A stretch of 5,050 nt of DNA from Ignavibacteriales bacterium (GTDB taxonomy: Bacteria; Bacteroidota; Ignavibacteria; UBA10030; SZUA-254). Numbering within the stretch: position 1 is the stretch's first letter; every line of letters starts with the position of its first letter. The notes under the pieces were generated by a model, which worked only from the letters and a program-made list of their open reading frames with translations, ran no database searches and had not been told where the DNA came from. The stretch covers positions 4,546-9,595 of the forward strand of contig JACQYX010000186.1 in NCBI GenBank assembly GCA_016207985.1, given 5' to 3'. This document shows positions 1-5,050 of this stretch, one piece after another. The translations under genes and the position numbers were made by a program.

Positions 1-1
1 T

Positions 2-538
2 GCGATGCAAGTAAAAAAATCGCTCGGAATAGAAATGACGAGTGTTGAGACTGATCCGGCTGATTCGTTATATGGTGTCGGAGAAAAACTATTCCTGTCT
101 GGAGACGCTGAAAATGCTTCGAAATATTTCGAAGAAGTTGTTGATCAATATCCTGCTTCACCTCAAGCGGCGAAAGCTCTATATGCTTTGGGCTGGCTTC
201 AAGAAACTGTTTTCTTTAACAACGACAGTGCGACAGCGTTGTATAGGAAATTAATAAAAGAGTATCCTAAATCGATCTATACTGCTGAAGTGAAGCCAAA
301 AGTTGCAATAAAAGACGATCCCAAATCTGCCGATAAGTATATAAAAATAAATGAAATCCAAACCATAGCTAAAACCGCTCCAGCCAAGAAGGAACAATCG
401 AAGACAGGTGAAGGGGATAGGGGCAAGCAAATACAAGATCAGCCACCAAGAGGACAGCTTCCCGCTCAAGAGCCTGATGAAGAAGAAGAGGTTGAAGAGG
501 AGGAAGAACCGGACGATACCGATGATGGAGGAGGATAG
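2..538 (+). CDS. Tetratricopeptide-type repeat protein with acidic C-terminal tail (5' partial)
   Basis: The reading frame is open from the first bases of the window with no stop before it. The ATG at 5 is therefore probably internal, and the true start lies upstream. Counting from that ATG, residues about 19-100 form two TPR-like helix pairs. The first contains LYGVGEKLF and ASKYFEEVVDQYP, and the second contains AAKALYALGWLQE and ATALYRKLIKEYP. The 'Y-x5-YP' spacing resembles BamD/YbgF-type repeats in envelope proteins. Residues about 101-155 are Lys/Gln/Pro-rich and look disordered. Residues 157-174 are almost wholly Glu/Asp, and the protein ends in three Gly. No membrane segment is visible, and any signal peptide would lie outside the window. 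Such repeats mediate protein-protein contacts, and an envelope lipoprotein or assembly role is only a guess. The stop lies 23 bases before pyrK, so it may be co-transcribed with pyrK. Confidence 0.75.
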   Translation, partial: AMQVKKSLGIEMTSVETDPADSLYGVGEKLFLSGDAENASKYFEEVVDQYPASPQAAKALYALGWLQETVFFNNDSATALYRKLIKEYPKSIYTAEVKPKVAIKDDPKSADKYIKINEIQTIAKTAPAKKEQSKTGEGDRGKQIQDQPPRGQLPAQEPDEEEEVEEEEEPDDTDDGGG

Positions 539-561
539 TGTTTTCAATCCTCAGATGATTC

Positions 562-1338
562 ATGCTTCATAATTTTTACCCCATAACCGAAATAAGTCAA
601 ATCGGTGAGAATATTTTCACACTAACTTTCCGATCTCCCGAGATGGCATCTGAAGTCAGACCGGGTCAGTTTATCAATATCAGAGTTAACGATTCCAGCA
701 CACCATTACTCCGCAGGCCATTCAGCATTTATCACGTTGATAGGGGGAAAATACAGATTCTTTTTAATACTATCGGTGGAGGAACAAAAATACTGTCAGG
801 AAAAAATATTAGAGAATTTCTTGATGTAATCGGACCGCTTGGAAAACCGTTCACCTCAAATGGAAACTTTAAGCTTGCAATACTCGTTGCAGGGGGGATG
901 GGAGTTGCATCACTTCCTTTTCTAACGACCTCACTCACGAACCATGGAATTTCTATCGAAACATTTCTCGGGGCTCGCACATCGAATCAGCTTGTCACGA
1001 AGTATCTAAAAAATGTTCACATCGCCACTGATGATGGATCAGAAGGTTACCATGGAACTGTTGTTGAAATGTTACTTGAGTATTTCCGGCAGAATAAGAG
1101 CATTAGACCGATGATATTCGCATGTGGTCCACCACCAATGTTGAGAAAAATTTCAGCAATTGCAGATGACTTTAATTTTCCATGTGAACTTTCAATCGAA
1201 AGCGTAATGGCATGCGGTATTGGAATATGTCAAGGTTGCCCTGTGGAGCGAGTGGATTCAGAGAAAAAGTATTCATTGGTGTGTAAGGATGGTCCAGTTT
1301 TTAACAGCAAGACTATTCGGATAAAAGCAGATGATTGA
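562..1338 (+). CDS. pyrK: Dihydroorotate dehydrogenase B (NAD+), electron-transfer subunit PyrK
   Basis: This is the FAD and [2Fe-2S] subunit of class 1B dihydroorotate dehydrogenase. It carries electrons from the FMN of PyrD to NAD+ in the cytoplasm, in pyrimidine synthesis. The protein is 258 residues, normal for the family. The ferredoxin-reductase-like FAD domain has LLRRPFSIY at 49-57. The NAD-binding domain has the glycine-rich VAGGMGVASLPF (109-120), TDDGSEG (156-162) and CGPPPM (188-193). The C-terminal cluster domain has Cys218, Cys223, Cys226 and Cys241 (C-x4-C-x2-C-x14-C), followed by KDGPVF, the typical PyrK ending. These features separate PyrK from general ferredoxin reductases. 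An in-frame TGA at 556-558 makes ATG 562 the most upstream possible start, and the N-terminus it gives fits the family. No good ribosome-binding site sits at normal distance. The last 8 bases overlap pyrD. Confidence 0.95.
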   Translation: MLHNFYPITEISQIGENIFTLTFRSPEMASEVRPGQFINIRVNDSSTPLLRRPFSIYHVDRGKIQILFNTIGGGTKILSGKNIREFLDVIGPLGKPFTSNGNFKLAILVAGGMGVASLPFLTTSLTNHGISIETFLGARTSNQLVTKYLKNVHIATDDGSEGYHGTVVEMLLEYFRQNKSIRPMIFACGPPPMLRKISAIADDFNFPCELSIESVMACGIGICQGCPVERVDSEKKYSLVCKDGPVFNSKTIRIKADD

Positions 1339-2242
1339 TACCAGTGTTGTTTTAGGGAAATTGACACTAAAGAATCCTGTTCTGGTAGCTTCCGGTACAT
1401 TCGGCTATGGTGATGAATGTTTAGATTTGGTCGATGTCTCAAGATTAGGTGGTATCATTACGAAATCGCTTTCCCTTAAGCCGCGTATCGGAAATCCTCC
1501 TCCTCGAATTGTTGAAACCGCAAGCGGGATGTTGAACTCGATCGGTCTTGCAAATATAGGTGTTGAAAAATTCATATCTGAAAAACTCCCAGTTCTCCGG
1601 AAGCTCGATACTAAAATCATTGTGAATATCGCCGGAAGTACAATCGGGGAATATGAAGAAATTCTCTTACAACTTGAACAACAGGATGGAATCGATGGCT
1701 ATGAAGTCAACGTCTCATGCCCAAATGTAAAAGAGGGTGGATTAAGTTTCGGGACTGAGTGTGATACGACTGCAGAGATTACAAGACGATTGCGGAAATT
1801 AACTTCTAAGACTATCATCATCAAACTCACACCGAATGTGACTCGTATTTCAGATTTTGCCCGTGCTGTTGCCGACGAAGGTGCCGATGCTGTTTCACTA
1901 ATAAATACATTGGTCGGAATGGCTGTCGACATCCGTTCGAGGAAACCGAAACTATCTACCATGACGGGTGGATTATCTGGACCGGCAATCAAACCTATTG
2001 CGTTGGCGAAAGTATATGAGGTGGCGAAGGCTGTAAACATACCGATTATCGGAATAGGAGGTATTATGTCAGCTAATGATGCAATTGAATTTCTTCTTGT
2101 TGGTGCAACGGCGGTACAAATTGGAACAGCAAACTTTATCGATCCTGCCATCGGACTCCGAGTTATCGACGGTATTATCGGATTTTGTGAGCAAAATAAT
2201 TTTAAATCTATGTGTGATATAATAGGGGCAATGCGTATCTAA
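1331..2242 (+). CDS. pyrD: Dihydroorotate dehydrogenase B (NAD+), catalytic subunit PyrD
   Basis: This is the FMN-containing TIM-barrel subunit that oxidises (S)-dihydroorotate to orotate. In class 1B enzymes it forms a heterotetramer with PyrK. It is 303 residues, normal for this class, and lacks the N-terminal membrane helix of class 2 enzymes. Visible motifs are LKNPVLVASGTFGYG (13-27), ITKSLSLKPR with FMN-contacting Lys45 (43-52), and ETASGMLNSIGLAN (62-75). The catalytic-base Cys130 lies in NVSCPNVKEGG, where class 2 enzymes have Ser. Further motifs are KLTPNVT (165-171), GGLSGPAIKP (213-222), GIGGI (241-245) and the phosphate-binding VQIGTANF (262-269). The partner pyrK immediately upstream confirms class 1B. 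The ATG lies inside the pyrK 3' end, with no clear Shine-Dalgarno sequence before it (AAAAGCAG). Translation is therefore probably coupled to pyrK, which would suit a 1:1 complex. Confidence 0.96.
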   Translation: MIDTSVVLGKLTLKNPVLVASGTFGYGDECLDLVDVSRLGGIITKSLSLKPRIGNPPPRIVETASGMLNSIGLANIGVEKFISEKLPVLRKLDTKIIVNIAGSTIGEYEEILLQLEQQDGIDGYEVNVSCPNVKEGGLSFGTECDTTAEITRRLRKLTSKTIIIKLTPNVTRISDFARAVADEGADAVSLINTLVGMAVDIRSRKPKLSTMTGGLSGPAIKPIALAKVYEVAKAVNIPIIGIGGIMSANDAIEFLLVGATAVQIGTANFIDPAIGLRVIDGIIGFCEQNNFKSMCDIIGAMRI

Positions 2243-2249
2243 AAATGTA

Positions 2250-3554
2250 ATGGCTGTTCGTCCTATTTACAACAAAACTCTCAAGTTTCTATACGATCTC
2301 CAGTTATTTGGAATAAAAGTCGGTTTGAATAATATTCAAACATTGCTTCGTTATCTTGGAAATCCGGAAAATCATTTTCCCACTATCCACATAGCTGGCA
2401 CCAACGGAAAAGGTTCGACTGCTTCGATGATTGCGTCGATTCTGACTGCTTCAGGGTATCGAACGGGTCTATATACATCACCACACCTTATTGATTTTTC
2501 GGAACGCATTAGAATTGATGGTGAGAGAATAGCCGCTGATAGAATCGTACATTATACGAAAATTCTTAAACCAGAAATTGAACGAACCAAAGCAACATTT
2601 TTTGAGGTTACGACTGCGATTGCTTTTCAGTATTTTTCTGATGAGCGAGTCGGTATTGCTGTGATAGAGACTGGCTTAGGTGGACGCTGGGATGCGACCA
2701 ACGTGATCTCGCCTTTGATAAGTGTGATCACTAATATAGATATCGAACATACTGAATATCTTGGAAAGACGTATAAGAAAATCGCGTCAGAGAAAGGCGG
2801 GATAATCAAACCATTCATTCCATGTGTAACAGCGACAAAGAATTCGGAAGCACTGAATCAGCTTAAATTGATCTCTCGAAAAAATGATTCGCGTTTGATT
2901 GAAATAGATATGATCTCATCGTGTTTGTTACGTCGAGAAACATTGATAGGATCCGTTGTCGATGTGCGAATAAATAATGTTGAGTATAAAAATATTTTTC
3001 TATCATTAGCTGGAGAACACCAGATTCAGAATCTCCTTTTATCAATTTTTACAGTAGAGTACATCAAGAAAGTCGAGGGTTTCAAACAAATCAGTGAGAA
3101 AAGTATTAGAACCGGTTTATCATTAATATCAAGGTATTCAGGACTTAGGGGTCGGATAGATCTAATCCAACACTCACCGTTGGTGATTGCTGATGTCGCT
3201 CATAATCCGCATGGAATTTCAACATTGGTCTTGGCTTTGAAAAGATTAATAGTCGGGAAAGTTGTCACTGTTTTTGGTGTCATGATAGATAAAGACTACA
3301 GGTCAATGATCACTATCTTAAAGCCAATCAGTCGATGTATGGTTTCGGTCGCACCCCAGACCAGCCGTGCGAGAGGGGATGGTGATCTTATTGATGAATT
3401 TCATGCTCAATCGATAAATTCGTTTAAGGGTGGAAGTGTTGAAATTGGTCTCCAAAGGGCGTTTGAAGAATGTAGACATAATGAGACGGTTCTAATAACA
3501 GGTTCACACTATGTAGTTGGAGAAGCATTGAAATCATTAAAATTTTACAAATAA
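2250..3554 (+). CDS. folC: Folylpolyglutamate synthase / dihydrofolate synthase FolC
   Basis: This Mur-ligase-family enzyme is ATP-dependent. It joins glutamate to dihydropteroate, making dihydrofolate, and/or adds further glutamates to reduced folates so that they are kept in the cell. Its 434 residues match the usual length. The P-loop is GTNGKGST (50-57). The folate-site loop TSPHLIDFSERIRIDG lies at 76-91. ETGLGGRWDATN (140-151) begins with Glu140, the likely Mg ligand, and His167 in NIDIEHTEYLG is the second. Lys182 in SEKGGIIKP is the expected carbamylated lysine. LAGEHQIQNLL lies at 253-263. The C-terminal domain has DVAHNPHG (315-322), FGVMIDKD (342-349) and TGSHYVVGEA (417-426). No key residue is missing. 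Sequence alone does not show whether both activities are present. The ATG is 7 bases after the pyrD stop, with no convincing ribosome-binding site, so coupling to pyrD is likely. An earlier ATG at 2245 is followed directly by TAA. Confidence 0.95.
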   Translation: MAVRPIYNKTLKFLYDLQLFGIKVGLNNIQTLLRYLGNPENHFPTIHIAGTNGKGSTASMIASILTASGYRTGLYTSPHLIDFSERIRIDGERIAADRIVHYTKILKPEIERTKATFFEVTTAIAFQYFSDERVGIAVIETGLGGRWDATNVISPLISVITNIDIEHTEYLGKTYKKIASEKGGIIKPFIPCVTATKNSEALNQLKLISRKNDSRLIEIDMISSCLLRRETLIGSVVDVRINNVEYKNIFLSLAGEHQIQNLLLSIFTVEYIKKVEGFKQISEKSIRTGLSLISRYSGLRGRIDLIQHSPLVIADVAHNPHGISTLVLALKRLIVGKVVTVFGVMIDKDYRSMITILKPISRCMVSVAPQTSRARGDGDLIDEFHAQSINSFKGGSVEIGLQRAFEECRHNETVLITGSHYVVGEALKSLKFYK

Positions 3555-3557
3555 GAC

Positions 3558-3586
3558 TTGCTTTTTATTGAAAAAGCCCATATATT
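3558..3586 (+). promoter_or_regulatory. Candidate sigma-70-type promoter for rho
   Basis: TTGCTT (3558-3563) and TATATT (3581-3586) are separated by 17 bases. The -10 box differs from TATAAT at one position, but the -35 box matches only in TTG. Transcription would start near 3593 and give a leader of about 180 bases before rho. The same stretch contains a perfect 7-bp inverted repeat, GCTTTTT (3560-3566) with AAAAAGC (3571-3577), around the loop ATTG. It overlaps the -35 box and could be a protein site or a weak folC 3' hairpin. No T-run follows it, so it is not a standard terminator. AT-rich DNA gives such matches by chance. Confidence 0.3.
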
Positions 3587-3605
3587 ATGCATAACTGAAA
3601 GAGGA

Positions 3606-3690
3606 CACACCTCGATATTTTATTTTCACCCATAATGTAATCCACCGATTTACACATCGTTTTTTTTAAATCCTCACAACACTTAACATC
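3606..3690 (+). promoter_or_regulatory. C-rich, G-poor rho leader segment, candidate Rho-binding (rut) region
   Basis: By direct count this 85-base stretch has 24 C and only 4 G on the coding strand, and about 13 pyrimidine-C dinucleotides spread through it. Unstructured C-over-G RNA with spaced YC dinucleotides is the known preference of the Rho primary binding site. The stretch lies untranslated in front of rho itself, and E. coli rho is known to be autoregulated by termination in its leader. A small GAGG/CCTC hairpin (3601-3613) sits at its 5' edge. Autoregulation here is an inference. The segment could also serve to end folC transcription through Rho. Confidence 0.4.
3646..3667 (+). terminator. 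Weak hairpin plus T8 tract, possible attenuator or folC terminator
   Basis: CGAT (3646-3649) pairs with ATCG (3656-3659) around a 6-base loop, and eight T follow directly (3660-3667). The layout is that of an intrinsic terminator, but a 4-bp stem with two G-C pairs is much weaker than usual. It lies 92 bases past the folC stop. If the promoter at 3558-3586 is real, it would sit inside the rho leader and act as an attenuator or pause site. Confidence 0.25.
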
Positions 3691-3711
3691 GATATAGTTT
3701 TTAACTACTTT
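3683..3711 (+). promoter_or_regulatory. Alternative candidate promoter for rho
   Basis: TTAACA (3683-3688, one mismatch to TTGACA) is followed after 17 bases by TACTTT (3706-3711). The string TACTTTTA at 3706-3713 also matches seven of eight positions of the Bacteroidetes-type -7 element TAnnTTTG. A start near 3718 would give a short leader of about 60 bases and would bypass the C-rich segment. A 5-bp inverted repeat, TAGTT/AACTA (3695-3707), lies in the spacer. The evidence is pattern only, and this is an alternative or addition to the upstream candidate. Confidence 0.25.
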
Positions 3712-3730
3712 TAAGGTAAGTGAATAAGGA

Positions 3731-3744
3731 TACATCATACATCA
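3731..3744 (+). repeat. Perfect tandem 7-mer duplication (TACATCA x2)
   Basis: TACATCA occurs twice back to back in the rho leader, 32 bases before the rho start. It is directly visible but short. It may be a slippage product or a small regulatory half-site pair, and no function can be assigned. Confidence 0.5.
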
Positions 3745-3760
3745 AATTGCAAGTTTAAAT

Positions 3761-3772
3761 AAGGAAGTGACC
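3761..3772 (+). promoter_or_regulatory. Strong Shine-Dalgarno site of rho
   Basis: AAGGAAGTGACC matches 10 of 12 positions of AAGGAGGTGATC, the complement of the usual 16S rRNA 3' end. It ends 4 bases before ATG 3777. The core AAGGAAGTGA leaves 6 bases, a good spacing. It supports ATG 3777 over the in-frame ATG at 3783. It is the only clear ribosome-binding site in the window. pyrK, pyrD and folC lack one at the normal distance. Confidence 0.75.
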
Positions 3773-3776
3773 AACC

Positions 3777-5030
3777 ATGCCAATGGACATTGCCGAGCTG
3801 AAGTCAAAAAAGATTGCTGAGCTCACGAAGATTGCCAAAGATCTCAATATCACCGGATATACTGATCTTCGGAAACAGGAATTGATTTTCAAAATTCTTG
3901 AAGCACAAACTGAAAAAGATGGCTTAACATTCAGTAAAGGTGTGCTCGAAGTTCTACCTGATGGATATGGATTCCTACGATCAGTCGATTATAACTATCT
4001 CCCCTCTCCCGACGATATTTATGTATCTCCCTCACAGATAAAAAAATTCAATCTCCGCACTGGAGATACAGTAAGCGGCCAGGTGAGACCACCAAAAGAA
4101 GGTGAACGATTTTTTGCACTTCTCAGGGTCGAGGCAGTTAACGATGAAAATCCAGATGCGATAAGAGATAGAGTCTTATTCGATAATCTTACTCCCCTTT
4201 ACCCTAATAATCGTTTGAAACTTGAAACGGCACCGGGTGAGTATTCCATGAGAATCATGGATTTACTTTCTCCGTTAGGTAAAGGGCAGCGCGGAATGAT
4301 CGTATCGCCGCCTAAAGCTGGTAAAACGATATTACTACAAAAGATTGCCAACAGTATTTTACGAAATCATCCTGAAGTATATCTAATCGTTCTACTCATC
4401 GATGAAAGACCTGAAGAGGTTACCGACATGGAACGTTCGGTGAATGCTGAAGTAATCAGCTCGACGTTCGATGAACCACCGGAACGGCACGTGCAAGTTG
4501 CAGATATGGTTCATGAGAAAGCAAAACGCCTCGTGGAAGCAAAAAAAGATGTTGTTATATTACTCGATAGTATAACTCGTCTTGCCCGAGCCCATAACAC
4601 GGTAGTGCCGCACAGCGGAAAAATCCTCTCCGGTGGTGTGGATGCAAATGCTTTACATCGACCGAAACGCTTTTTTGGTGCCGCACGTAACGTGGAAGAA
4701 GGCGGAAGTTTGACAATTATAGCAACCGCACTCATTGAAACCGGAAGCAGGATGGATGAAGTTATCTTCGAAGAGTTTAAAGGAACATGTAATATTGAAA
4801 TTATTCTAGATCGGAAATTGAGCGATCGCAGAATCTTCCCAGCAATGGATGTCAATAGGTCTGGTACCCGTAAGGAAGAATTATTACTTGAATCTGATGA
4901 GTTGAATCGCGTCTGGATTTTACGGAAATTGCTTAGTGATTTTTCAACTGTTGAAGCAATGGAATTCCTTGTTGAAAAAATGAGGGGGACTAAGACGAAT
5001 AAGGAATTTTTACGCTCAATGAATAGCTAA
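3777..5030 (+). CDS. rho: Transcription termination factor Rho
   Basis: Rho is a hexameric RNA-dependent ATPase/helicase that binds C-rich nascent RNA and ends transcription. The protein is 417 residues, close to the 419 of E. coli, with no N-terminal insertion. The helical N-terminal domain ([19 protein letters not shown], 5-23) is followed by the cold-shock-like RNA-binding domain with the RNP1 motif DGYGFLR (62-68). The ATPase core has Walker A SPPKAGKT (177-184, Lys183) and [17 protein letters not shown] (206-222, bicyclomycin-pocket region). Walker B is [12 protein letters not shown] (261-272, Asp264). The Q-loop [14 protein letters not shown] lies at 280-293 and R-loop residues [12 protein letters not shown] at 294-305. 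The arginine finger is Arg365 in [11 protein letters not shown]. One oddity is Cys338 in KGTCN, where Gly is usual (KGTGN). The start is ATG 3777, chosen for its strong Shine-Dalgarno site. ATG 3783 is possible and would remove two residues. It probably has its own promoter in the gap after folC. Confidence 0.98.
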   Translation: MPMDIAELKSKKIAELTKIAKDLNITGYTDLRKQELIFKILEAQTEKDGLTFSKGVLEVLPDGYGFLRSVDYNYLPSPDDIYVSPSQIKKFNLRTGDTVSGQVRPPKEGERFFALLRVEAVNDENPDAIRDRVLFDNLTPLYPNNRLKLETAPGEYSMRIMDLLSPLGKGQRGMIVSPPKAGKTILLQKIANSILRNHPEVYLIVLLIDERPEEVTDMERSVNAEVISSTFDEPPERHVQVADMVHEKAKRLVEAKKDVVILLDSITRLARAHNTVVPHSGKILSGGVDANALHRPKRFFGAARNVEEGGSLTIIATALIETGSRMDEVIFEEFKGTCNIEIILDRKLSDRRIFPAMDVNRSGTRKEELLLESDELNRVWILRKLLSDFSTVEAMEFLVEKMRGTKTNKEFLRSMNS

Positions 5031-5046
5031 AATCCCCTTTTTTAGC
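5026..5046 (+). terminator. Inverted repeat at the rho stop, possible terminator
   Basis: GCTAAAA (5026-5032, including the TAA stop) pairs perfectly with TTTTAGC (5040-5046) around the 7-base loop TCCCCTT. The stem has 7 bp but only two G-C pairs, and no T-run follows in the four bases left in the window. It may be a weak or bidirectional 3' hairpin of rho. The sequence after 5050 would be needed to judge it. Confidence 0.35.
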
Positions 5047-5050
5047 AATA

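Noticed and set aside
251..547. 98-codon minus-strand frame rich in Phe/Leu that looks membrane-like
   Set aside because: The hydrophobic run is the reverse complement of the GAA/GAG (Glu) and AAA (Lys) codons of the TPR gene tail, so the membrane look is an artefact.
1699..2151. 150-codon open frame on the minus strand inside pyrD
   Set aside because: It lies wholly antisense to a well-supported PyrD. Its translation shows no recognisable family and reads like a reverse-strand shadow of the conserved gene.
3560..3577. GCTTTTT/AAAAAGC hairpin as a folC intrinsic terminator
   Set aside because: The stem is mostly A-T and is not followed by a T-run, so it does not meet the usual terminator pattern. 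It is kept only as a note on the candidate promoter.
3555..3776. A small leader-peptide gene (rhoL-like) before rho
   Set aside because: ATG codons in the gap open only very short frames, for example ATG-CAT-AAC-TGA at 3587 and ATG-TAA at 3635. No ribosome-binding site goes with them.
4511..4855. 114-codon open frame on the minus strand inside rho
   Set aside because: It is antisense to the most conserved part of Rho, and the codon pattern is explained by the sense gene. It has no own ribosome-binding site or family resemblance.
1..5050. CRISPR array, tRNA/rRNA, insertion sequence, toxin-antitoxin or other defence system
   Set aside because: No spaced direct repeats, cloverleaf-like segments, transposase motifs or small paired genes are present. 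Nearly all the DNA is filled by core metabolic and transcription genes.

Overview
The window holds five genes, all on the + strand. They are the C-terminal end of a tetratricopeptide-type protein, then pyrK, pyrD, folC and rho. The DNA is AT-leaning. No tRNA, rRNA, CRISPR array, insertion sequence or phage gene was seen. This is a core-genome neighbourhood, not a defence or mobile island, and I found no convincing undescribed multi-gene system. The organism cannot be fixed from this sequence. The class 1B (NAD-linked) dihydroorotate dehydrogenase, the compact Rho, the acidic-tailed TPR protein and weak Shine-Dalgarno signals at three of the four visible starts would fit an uncultured member of the Bacteroidetes/Chlorobi/Ignavibacteria (FCB) side of the tree. 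That placement is an inference of low to moderate confidence. Rho has no large N-terminal insertion of the kind common in Bacteroidetes proper.

Layout: 2-538 is the 3' end of the TPR gene, which begins upstream of the window. 562-1338 (pyrK) and 1331-2242 (pyrD) overlap by 8 bases and encode the two subunits of one enzyme. folC (2250-3554) begins 7 bases after pyrD. The spacing from 538 to 3554 is tight throughout, so the four genes look like one transcription unit. A 222-base gap (3555-3776) then separates folC from rho (3777-5030). Just after the rho stop there is an inverted repeat at the very end of the window.

Function: PyrK passes electrons from the FMN of PyrD to NAD+ while dihydroorotate is oxidised to orotate, the fourth step of de novo pyrimidine synthesis. 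FolC makes dihydrofolate and/or adds glutamates to folates, which feed thymidylate and purine synthesis, so pyrKD-folC is a nucleotide-precursor cluster. Rho is the transcription-termination helicase and probably has its own promoter.

The most interesting non-coding stretch is the rho leader. Bases 3606-3690 hold 24 C and only 4 G with many YC dinucleotides, which is the composition Rho itself binds, and the stretch contains a small hairpin followed by eight T. This suggests that rho is autoregulated by premature termination, as is established for E. coli rho. Smaller points are a six-codon minicistron placed just before pyrK, a Cys in a normally Gly position of Rho, and a strong ribosome-binding site on rho alone.
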